A DNA stretch of 64,000 nt from Petrosia ficiformis (taxonomy: Eukaryota > Porifera > Demospongiae > Haplosclerida > Petrosiidae), in assembly GCA_947044365.1 (NCBI GenBank), contig OX345649.1:1172430-1236429 (forward strand). The letters are read 5' to 3'. The notes beneath the pieces were generated by a model. That model was not told the origin of the DNA, ran no database searches, and was given only the letters and a program-made list of their open reading frames with translations. Every line of letters starts with the position of its first letter. Position 1 is the first letter of the stretch. Both the position numbers and the translations under genes were made by a program. Shown one piece after another: positions 25,086 through 35,900 of this stretch.

Positions 25086-25306
25086 CAGTGTTTTTGATAA
25101 GCTCATATGGCACACCATTGGCTCAAAGAGCTTCTTATTTGGCACTGCACAGTTCTCTCCTTGGGCCAGTGGTGCAGTTAATTATGATTATATTGTCACT
25201 AACAGCATTAACTCTGTTAATTAGCTCAAGATGTATTCTCAATGGCGCACATACTAACCATTTTTGAGCCAATTTGGCCCAAGCTTCAAAACTTATCAAA
25301 AACTCT
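25086..25306. mobile_element. hAT MITE family B, 221 bp
   Basis: Ends CAGTGTTTTTGATAAGCTCA and CTTATCAAAAACTCTG. Flanks AACTAATC / AACTATAT look like a decayed 8-bp duplication. Inner arms (CACACCATTGGCTCAAAGAG versus CAATTTGGCCCAAGC) are part-inverted. Copies at 42686-42888, 51390-51616 and 56168-56383. Confidence 0.85.
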
Positions 25307-25563
25307 GAACTATATATCAAGTAATGAGAAATGGTCCTATTGCACGTTAATGGAAATATTTGTTACACTTTGAATTTCTTCAAAGTGAATGGATAAAGAG
25401 TTTACAAGTTGAAATAGTTATTTGATAAATAATTACATGTATTATAGATTAAAAATTACTAAATATATATAATCAAACTTTCACATATATTTTATACGAG
25501 TACAGGAATGAGTCTATTGTACATAAGAGTACAGGAATGAGTCTAGAGTATTAAATGAATGAA

Positions 25564-28500
25564 TTATACTCTAAAAGCATGTACCACACGAGTTACAAAC
25601 TGTCTACACATAGGACACTCATTGAGCTGTCTTCCACACGTAACACAAGTGAGCATGTGACCGCATTCTAATATCACACAATTAACAGGTTGGTCCATAC
25701 ATATCTTGCAAAGAAAGTCAGTCTCTGCATCTAAAAGATGGAGTTTATAAAATTATTGAGATAATAATTATAAGTGCTCTCTATTCTGGACACAATTGGG
25801 ACCAAAGAGCTTCTTATTTGGCACTGCATAGTTCTCTCTTGGGCCAGATGGTGCAGGGATAAGTTTATACACATTTCAGGGATAAGTTATAGTTTGGGAC
25901 ATTATTAAATGTCCTCAATACAGGGATACATTTATGGTTGGGAATGATGATTGTATTAATTATCAAATTTTAATTAATCAACCACACCCACTTTAATTAA
26001 ATATATCATGAACTAACTAAGGGTACAAATATTAACTCTGAATAATAAAGTCACTTCCCTACTTCATTAAAAAACACACCCACATGATTAGTCTTAATTG
26101 ATAAATTGATTGTATGATAATAATTAGTTATATATGTACCACTAATTAATCATAACAAATAACTAATTAATCATAACAACTAATTAATCATAACAAATAA
26201 CTTCCTTGATTAAACAATAAGCTCACTGGATTCCCAGTGACTACTCAGTGGCCCTGGGTTCAATTCATAGTGACTACTCAGTGGCCCTGGGTTCAATTCA
26301 TAGTGACTACTCAGTGGCCCTGGGTTCAATTCATAGTGACTACTCAGTGGCCCTGGGTTCAATTCCCAGTGACTACTCAGGGTTCAATTCCTAGTGACTC
26401 CTCAGTGGTCCTGTGACTACTTAGTGGCTTTGGGTTCAATTCCCAGTGATTACTCAGGGTTCAATTCCCAGCGACTACTCGGTAGCCCTGGGTTCAATTC
26501 CCAGTGACTACTCAGTGGCCTTTGTTCAATTCCCACAGTGACTACTCGGTGGCCCTTGGTTCAATTCATAGTGACTACTCAGTGGCCCTGGGTTCAATTC
26601 ATAGTGACTACTCAGTGGCCCTGGGTTCAATTCCCAGTGACTACTCAGGGTTCAATTCCTAGTGACTCCTCAGTGGTCCTGTGACTACTTAGTGGCTTTG
26701 GGTTCAATTCCCAGTGATTACTCAGGGTTCAATTCCCAGCGACTACTCGGTAGCCCTGGGTTCAATTCCCAGTGACTACTCAGTGGCCCTTTGTTCAATT
26801 CCCACAGTGACTACTCGGTGGCCCTTGGTTCAATTCATAGTGACTACTCAGTGGCCCTGGGTTCAATTCATAGTGACTACTCAGTGGCCCTGGGTTCAAT
26901 TCATAGTGACTACTCAGTGGCCCTGGGTTCAATTCCCAGTGACTACTCAGGGTTCAATTCCTAGTGACTCCTCAGTGGTCCTGTGACTACTTAGTGGCTT
27001 TGGGTTCAATTCCCAGCGACTACTCGGTAGCCTTGGGTTCAATTCCCAGTGACTACTCAGTGGCCCTTTGTTCAATTCCCACAGTGACTACTCGGTGGCC
27101 CTTGGTTCAATTTATTATTTATGTGAGGTGAGATTAGCCAATCATCAATAATAAAAGTAATTAGCTACACACAAAAATTGATAAGTAGTTCTGAACGACA
27201 AGGTTTATAAACTACAATTACTCTTAATTAAGTTTCTCTGGTTGGCTATGTGGCCTACGAATCTTAGATGGTATAATTCACTAGTTAAAGAACTATCTTG
27301 TGTGTTATACTGAATAATGTAATAGTTAGAACACACTTTACCGTGAGTACATGTTTTAATGTAGCTCGAGGGCGGGTCAATAAAAGTTGAGTTTACATAA
27401 TGCACGAGCCAAAGGTGAGTGGGTTTTGTAAACGAGACCTTTATTGACCGCCCAAGTGCTACATTGAAACACACAATGCACTGTCAAGTGTGTTATAAGT
27501 GATTTATTGACGATCTGGTAAACTACCACTGTTGTTGGAGCTGCTTCGTTAGTAGAGGTGAGCAAAGTGTGCAATAACTATTTATTGCACGCAAAAGTGT
27601 GCAATAAGTGATTTAATGTTCAATCATGTGAAGCATTATCTGCACTCTGATTGGCCACAGGTCACATGATCAGCAATAAAGCCCAGTTAAAGAATTATCA
27701 AGTAGGTGTAATTAGACAAAACAAAACATTAGTTATATGGTACAATGGTTATATGGTACATTGGTTATATAGTACATTGGCTATGTAGTACATTGGCTAT
27801 ATAGTACATTGGTTATATAGTACATTGGTTATATAGTACATTGGTTATATAGTAATTGGTTATATAGTACATTGGCTATATAGTACATTGGCTATATAGT
27901 ACATTGGTTATATAGTACATTGGTTATATAGTACATTGGTTATATAGTACATTGGTTATATGGTACATTGGTTATATAGTACATTGGTTATATGGTACAT
28001 TGGTTATATGGTACAATGGTTATATGGTACATTGGTTATATAGTACATTGGTTATATAGTACATTGGTTATATGGTACATTGGCTATGTAGTACATTGGC
28101 TATATAGTACATTGGTTATATAGTACATTGGTTATATAGTACATTGGTTATATGGTACATTGGTTATATGGTACATTGGTTATATGGTACAATGGTTATA
28201 TGGTACATTGGTTATATAGTACATTGGTTATATAGTACATTGGTTATATAGTACAATGGCTATATGGTACATTGGTTATATAGTACATTGGCTATATAGT
28301 ACATTGGTTATATAGTACATTGGTTATATAGTACATTGGTTATATGGTACATTGGTTATATAGTACATTGGCTATATAGTACATTGGTTATATAGTACAT
28401 GGTACATTATGTGCAAAAAGGGGTTTTACTCGAATTTTAACTTTCCTAAAATTCATTTTCAACTGTCTTATGAAGGTTTCAATCCTTGAAGATTGTCCCA

Positions 28501-29490
28501 CCTAAATATCTTGCACAAGGCAACTGAAAAATGAGCATTAAATTGGTAGCATTAAGTTGGTAGTGTTAAGATTGGTAGTTGTTAGATTGGTTACTGGAAA
28601 ATGTGACATGTTGTATTCCTAAAATACATCCCCTTTTTGCATACTTGGTCACATATAGTTGTATATAATATGTACCTAAGTCTCCTTTATTAGCAATCGT
28701 ATCTTCAATCTCTTTTTCTTTCTCTCTTGCTTTCCATAATCTCTTTACCCTATCTTTAAGTTCATCTTTCTCTATACAACCTTTATAATCAATACAGTTA
28801 CGTCTCAAAATTATCTTAAGTTGTCTTACAGGGAGTACATCTATTTCAATAACAGATCGCAAATCGCTAAGATTATTGACATCAGTAGGGTCAAAGTTCT
28901 GTATATAACAAAATGTAAGAGTTTGTAACATTATTTTGCTGTCCTTACCTTTCTGACTTCGTCTAGTAACACAGATGGATTTTTTTCTTTTGATGGTTGC
29001 TGTAGTTGTTGGGCATGACTTTCCAAACCCATTTGACTAGATTTGTCACTTATAAAGTCCAAATGTAACAAATTTTTAGGATCGCGAAGCATTCGTTGCG
29101 CTTTCAATGCAATTTGAGTTAATCTCTCTGCTTGGTGTATTAAAATATTTTCTATCAACAAAGATTTGTCATTCGAGGAAGAAATACCCAGATTGTGTAG
29201 AATAAAGTAATATCGTAGTTCTGAAGGACTGAGCGTTTCAAGTTGATTACGTTCTATTAAATCAGAGACAAATATTTCACATTTTCTACACACCATATCC
29301 CCTCCTAGTCCAGGATGAACACATCGATGACAAAATGAACCTAAACACTCACTGCATGTCTAAATATATGAGTAATGTTAAAACATAATGAATTATATGA
29401 GAGTTTATAAGGAGAAATTACCTTTCTAATCAGTCTGAAACGAACTTCTTTTCCACAAGACTCACAACAATGAGATCCAAGACTGGCCAT
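25564..29490 (-). CDS. RNF34/RFFL: RING-type E3 ubiquitin ligase RNF34/rififylin (CARP) ortholog, 4 exons, 289 aa
   Basis: E3 ligase of the caspase-regulatory RNF34/RFFL family, usually at endosome or plasma membranes. Exons (minus): 29490-29422, 29359-28949, 28898-28676, 25730-25564; they sum to 290 codons. N-terminus: a FYVE-like zinc finger, CCESCGKEV ... [12 protein letters not shown] ... CRKCE, which in this family lacks the classic PI3P-binding basic patch. Then a SAP-like helical segment ([19 protein letters not shown]), a charged KEKEIED helix, and a C-terminal C3HC4 [23 protein letters not shown] ... [16 protein letters not shown]. The RING is encoded by the last exon, separated by a 2.9-kb intron filled with tandem repeats and MITEs. 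Head-to-tail with THOC5, tail-to-tail with the FET gene. Strong match in architecture and RING sequence. Confidence 0.92.
25780..25935. mobile_element. Composite of MITE families B and G
   Basis: A family B inner piece (GAGCTTCTTATTTGGCACTG to TGGTGCAG) sits between family G pieces (CTCTCTATTCTGGACAC; GTTTGGGACATTATTAAATG then TCCTCAATACAGGGATA). Suggests insertion of one into the other. In the RNF34 intron. Confidence 0.55.
26225..27115. repeat. SINE-like minisatellite, about 31-bp units with higher-order repeats
   Basis: About 27 units such as GTGACTACTCAGTGGCCCTG then GGTTCAATTCCCA. Blocks of several hundred bp repeat as larger units. The unit matches the box-B segment of the tRNA-like SINE at 55835-55905. 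In the 2.9-kb RNF34 intron. Confidence 0.92.
27350..27480. mobile_element. Foldback element (long inverted repeat, about 130 bp)
   Basis: TTTTAATGTAGCTCGAGGGC then GGGTCAATAAAAGTTGAG at the left pairs with ACCTTTATTGACCGCCCAAG then TGCTACATTGAAA at the right, leaving a loop of roughly 40 bp. In the RNF34 intron. The same intron holds GTGCAATAA repeats at 27560-27620. Confidence 0.75.
27725..28405. repeat. 16-bp tandem array, about 41 copies
   Basis: Units ATTGGTTATATAGTAC and variants with GCTATATAG or GGTAC. Next to the RNF34 exon 3 donor side. Confidence 0.96.
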
Positions 29491-29971
29491 AATAAATAAC
29501 CACACCCACAATACCACACCTATTATATAGATTATGCATATTTAAAACATTTCGTCTGTCTGGCTTTCCCCTGATTTGCTCTTAACCTCCAGCACATAAG
29601 TATTTGCACTTGTAGATCTCTCTCATTGAATATCATCTCACAAAGATGTGCAACAGTTAGCTTCTTTTTGCAAGCAAGACGTTCCTCCCTCCCCCTCTCC
29701 AGCAAATGTCTGTCCACGAGACTACTTACAATGCATCTAATCATAAAAGTCCTGTGGTGAATTCATGTATATGTAGCAGTTGATTAGGTACAGACTGTTT
29801 CAACTAAATATATGTATCTCGTACTTTGGAACGAGTATATTAAATTATTATTAATTATTAAATGTGGCAAATGCCATTACATACATGTACAATATGAGAG
29901 TTCAAAGGTCATGATGTTGATTGAAATGATAACAATCTTCCCTTGCCTCTGTGGAAAAATAAAATAGTGTA
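29491..29971. other. Intergenic RNF34/THOC5 region
   Basis: A 5' flank for RNF34 and 3' flank for THOC5, both on the minus strand. No gene recognised; the ORF at 29532-29744 has no family features. The alternative last exon of THOC5 would lie at 29911-29951. Confidence 0.5.
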
Positions 29972-32900
29972 TTAAGCTACACAAGGTGACGCCATCCATC
30001 CTAACCTGGGACTCAACAAAGTACTGGATGATTTTTGAACCCCATCTTGGGAATTTCGAAATTGCACATACGAGTCTAAACAGAACTGGACATGTTTCAT
30101 TTGTGCTATCAACAAGTTTTTCCCATGTCTATCAATAGACAATTGACGTGGATAATATATATTCACCTCAGATTCTATATTCTGTTTTATCAAAAGAGCA
30201 AAAAAAAAATAGATAAATAAAATAAATACATGTGTAAGTATATAAGTAGATATAGGCAGGTACGTATGTATATGTATGTTAGTGATCTGAGTACAGTGGA
30301 ACCTCTCTATTCCAATGTCCCTGAAATGAGGATAGCTCTGTTTTGAGGACACTTAAAGATCTCCCAAACTGTGCTCAGTATATAATATGAATTCACTCCA
30401 GAAATGAGGACACCCCTATAATCAGGACAGTTTATTTGGTCCCAATGGTGTCCAGAATAGGGAGGTTCCACTTTATACATATTAGCAAGTGAAATCAGAA
30501 ACAGAGCTGAAAATTGTGATGGCCAACCAGTATGTACTCTAAAGATATCTCAAAATGAAACAAAATTGGTTGGTTCAGTTATGAGATTCCAAAAATATGG
30601 TTGCTATGGTAACATACTCTATAGACACCTGTACTCTAACTGATATCATAATAAAACAAAAGTGGTTGGTTCAGTTATGAGACTCCAAAAAGATGGTTGC
30701 TATGGTAACATACTCTATTGGACTTGTATACAGGAAAATGAGGAAATAGAATTCCATGTTATTATTTTCAATTTCATAATTATATCTTACCTTGATTTGA
30801 ATATCATAAGGTTCTCTTTGTTTTTCTGTTACCTCTACCAACACTGCTATTACGGGCTTAATACTTGGATAGTCTGGTGTTACACATACAATAGCATGCA
30901 TACGAGCTGTATGAATATAATTATAATATTAGAAGTTAGATAGTCTGGTGTTAGATAGTCTGGTGTTACACATACAATAGTGTGTGTATATGAGTACAAT
31001 CCTCTGAGCAATTCAGTTACCAGTACTCACTATGTACAACCCAAGGGTGAGGTGATTTATAGCATGAGTAGGTGTGTTACAATTCCAGAAAGGCAAAACT
31101 ACCGTAGCTGTGTGTAGCTTCTCATAATGTTTTGTCTTGAATTTGTACCAGGTGAGCATTGTAGTCTTGTAATTTGTGTCGCTATGGTCGATGGCAGGTT
31201 TTATATCTGATGTATAAAACCTGTGGTTACTTTGAGGTTTTGCCATATCAGGATATATGTAGGACCCAAGGTAAATATATTGTGTATAATTATACTAAGA
31301 CTCAAACAACTACAGTATATGTAGTCTAATTACTTGATACAACAAATTTGTTGGCTAATTTCTTAATCATTAATACGTTTATATGAACAAGTGAAGTTAT
31401 GTATGATTAACCATCCTAAAGGTGTTTATACACCGACGAAGTGATTAACCATCCTAAAAGTGTTCTGACGAAGTGATTAACCATCCTAAAGGTGTTTATA
31501 CACTGACGAAGTGATTAACCATCCTAAAGGTGTTTATACACTGATGAAGTGATTAACCATCCTAAAGGTGTTTATACACCGACGAAGTGATTAACCATCC
31601 TAAAGGTGTTTATACACCGACGAAGTGATTAACCATCCTAAAGGTGTTTATACACTGACGAAGTGATTAACCATCCTAAAGGTGTTTATACACTGATGAA
31701 GTGATTAACCATCCTAAAGGTGTTTATACACTGACGAAGTGATTAACCATCCTAAAGGTGTTTATACACTGACGAAGTGATTACCATCCTAAAGGTGTTT
31801 ATACACTGATGAAGTGATTAACCATCCTAAAGGTGTTTATACACCGACGAAGTGATTAACCATCCTAAAGGTGTTTATACACTGACGAAGTGATTAACCA
31901 TCCTAAAGGTGTTTATACACTGACGAAGTGATTACCATCCTAAAGGTGTTTATACACTGACGAAGTGATTAACCATCCTAAAGGTGTTTATACACTGATG
32001 AAGTCCACAGATTGATAGGGAAGCAGTGTGGCGTAGTGGTTAGAGCTTCGGCCTCTTAGTCGCAAGGTAAGTGGTTCTGATTCTGCTCTTGGTATGCTGT
32101 TTCCAAGGAGAGTGTTTATCTTTCTGTGCACTTCATCAGTTTAAAGTTCATGTGTACATGTAATTCAATAAAAGATAAAACTGTATTTTGACTATAACTT
32201 ACCTTGGCCATATTGGAATGTAGCCAGAAAGAATCTATTCATTCTCTCTTGCAAGTTAAAAATTGATATACCTCCAAACTGTGAGCTCTGTACTTCTTGC
32301 AATGTCAGCGATCTCCAGCGAATAAGTTGTGAAACCACAACCACTCCAGGATCTTGTGATAGTTTAAGCTGTTCTGTATATAACATAATAATTGCACACA
32401 ATAAATAATTAATAATGAACATACTGTACATGTACATACTGAAATCCACCCACGAATGTTTAGATAGATAGATAGGTAGATAGATTTGGAATGTATTAGT
32501 TACCTAAAATAGATAGCTGTTTAGTTAAAGATATTTGAGCCTTCAGTCGATTCTTAACAACTTTAATCAATTCAGTGATATTTTCTGCAGCAATATCATT
32601 ATCTGGTTTAATTTCAGAATCATTCCCTATTCCTGGATCAACAGGTACAATAATTCCACAGGCACGTTGAACCCACTGTGAAATAGAAGTATTTGATTAT
32701 AGATATATAGATAGATAGATATACAAATAGATAAGACATACAGATAGATAGATGGATAGATAGACAGATAGATGGATATATGGAGATAGATGGATAGATA
32801 GATAGGTAGGTAGAAACCAAGTGGTAGTTAGATAGATGAATAGATATATAGGCATATTGATACACAAATAGATAGAAAAAGCCACAACAAACTTTAAAAG

Positions 32901-35900
32901 GGAATCCATATTGCCTCACAGCAGTAGAGAAATTGTCACCTCCATATTTCCTTATTTGGTATGACACGGCAGCATTTGGGGATGTTCTTCCAGAGTCCCC
33001 TTCAAACAAACAATGTAGAAATGATGTTTTCTCAATGAAAAGATTTTTCTCAGAATCAGAAAATGAGTCGTTATGTTTGATAGAAGTGACAGAGGCACAG
33101 GTAACACAAAAATATGGAAGATGATGAAAAGAAATTACAATTGATGTCTGGTCTAATGGAAATAGAAATATAGTAATTAATTAATAATTAAAGGAATTAC
33201 AATATTGATGTCCGGTTGAATAGAAATGTATAATTACAATATTGATGTCCAGTTGAATAGAAATGTATAATTACAATATTGATGTCCGGTTGAATAGAAA
33301 TGTATAATTACAATATTGATGTCCAGTTGAATAGAAATGTATAATTACAATATTGATGTCCAGTTGAATAGAAATGTATAATTACAATATTGATGTCCAG
33401 TTGAATAGAAATGTATAATTACAATATTGATGTCCGGTTGAATAGAAATGTGATTAATTCCTAATAATTATTAATTAAACAGATAAAAACATGATTTTGG
33501 TCCATATAAAATACATGATGACACTTGAGATGGAAAGAAAGACAGACACCTGAGGCAATGAAAAAATGAAAATGAGTTGCCTCAGGTGGGATCTGAACCC
33601 ACAACACTCTGCACTCCGGACAGATGCTCTTACCAACTGACCTACCAAAGCAGCCCAGCTGGCAGGGTCCAAATCTAACATCTCATACACCTGTGTGAAC
33701 AGGCTAACTGAAACATGTAGGTAAATACCAAGGCTATAATAGCATAGATATTCATTTAGTGATAGGTATAAGCTTGTGATAGTATTATTGGGTGCTTAAT
33801 TACAGGATAATAGTGTTTCCAGGTACCATGGGATCCCCGCCCTTTAATTTTAAAGTTTATGCAGTAAATTACTGTTTTACAACACTACATCATCATGTAC
33901 CACAGATGCACTCCTCCGCCCTTAGTATTTATCCGAGGGAAACACTAGGATAATGTACATGTACAGTGTTCTGCCCACACTGGTTGGGAATAACCACCAC
34001 TCAGCATGAATTAACCACCTTTCAGATAATACATATATAAGCTATTGAGATAGTATTAAGTATATACTAGATAAACAATACTAAATGTAGTTAGAATTAG
34101 AGCTCGGACGATTAATCGATTAATCAATCGATATTGAAAATTCTTCTGATTATCGATTATAAGTCTGTGATATCGATTATGCTAATTATTCCAAAAGACA
34201 TACATTTCAAACATGTGAGGGCAAATAATGTACAATATTGAAGTGATAAGAAGCCTTTTTGATCATCAAATGGGAGGAGTTTCCTGTATTAATTGACTTA
34301 ATTGGCCTAATTACTTCCACTGATTTTAATCGATTATCAATCGACTTGGAGTTAGTGATAATCGATTTCAGAATCTCAGCCGATTCCCAGCCCTAGATTT
34401 AGAATCCAACCACCACTCTAAATATCCTGGGCAGAACACTGTCTATACATACAGTAATGTACCTTCATTTGTGATTGTTAGATTAACAGACAATGGAAAA
34501 GCCTTTGTGAATGGTGGATCATCCAGTACAGATGATTTAGATCTCTTCTTTTTCTTCTGGAAAAATATGAATAAAACCACTTGTAATAACTATACTGAGT
34601 GTAATCACTGAAATGTATGTAAAATTGTCATATGTTTGTGAGAATCGACAGACAATTTAGAAGTAACACTTTTGATGTGTGTTGAGATTAACTGATCAAT
34701 TTTTCGTCCATCTTTTGTAAGTAGCCAATCAAATTTGATATTGAGGTAGGATAACTAACAACTTGCCTTCAATACATGTATATACCTGTACTTGTATACA
34801 TGAAAATGATGTACATACATTCACATGTGCAGTGCTCGAAATAGTTTTTGATAGTGTCCAGCAGAAACATCTGGACAAAACAATATTAGACCAGCAAATT
34901 GTGGATTTTGTCAAGAAAACCAGCACTGTACCCATTTATGGCTTATGAGATATAGAAGTAACCCACTAGACTATGACTGCTCTTGACTAATAATTAATCT
35001 CATTGTGGGATTACTGTAATATATTTGTCCAGTCAAAAGCAATTTTGTCCTGACAAAGAGCCAAAACGTTTGGAAAATGGCCAATTGCTGGATGTTATTT
35101 TGAGCACTGCAGGTGTACGGTAGATTTAGGGCTGGGACGATTAATCAATTGATATTGAAAATTTTTATGATTATTGATTATAAGACTGTGATAACGATTA
35201 TGCTAATTATTCGAAACGACATACTTTTCCAGCATGTGACGGCAAATAATGTACAATATGGAAGTGATAGGAAGCCTTTTTGATCATCAAATGGGAGGAG
35301 TTTCCTGTATTAATTGACTTAATTGGCCTAATTACTTCCGCTGATTTTAATCGTTTATCAATCGACTTGAAGTTAGTGATAACCGATTTCAGAATCTCAG
35401 CTGATTCCCAGGCCTTACATGTATTTACATGTACTAATTGATATACCTTTGATCTGACATGATCATGACTTCCATCTTGATCAGAATCACTATCTTCAGG
35501 TGTGTATTGCCTAGTAACTTGAAACGATTTAGCTTCTTCCTTGTCTCCAACAACAGCAACCTTAATCAGTTTATCTGTCAATAAATAAAGAATAGATATT
35601 TTTTCTCAGATAGATTCTATCAGATTCTCACTGGTCTTCTATAACTAGGTGCTGTATTCTTATCTATGTTACTAGTATTTTAAGCCCAAGGTTTTAGCCC
35701 GAGTTCAGGAAAAGGAGCGTGGCAATGTAAAAAGTATGAGCACATCAAAGGCCTATTGCATTCCTATGACCACATCAAAGGAATTGAGACGAGGATGGGC
35801 CACCTCCCTTTGACAAAAATATTTGTAAGCCCTTTTCATAGTTCAATAATAATTAATGTTACAATCTTCTTCTAGTGGTAAAAGAACAAAAAACTATTCC

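Noticed and set aside
30600..30712. GTTGCTATGGTAAC as RFX X-box sites
   Set aside because: They lie in a direct repeat within a THOC5 intron, not near a ciliary gene start; probably chance or repeat-borne.
31013..31246. 77-codon minus-strand ORF that could be an extra THOC5 exon
   Set aside because: The flanking THOC5 exons join directly in phase and the joined protein matches the family without it, so it is intronic.
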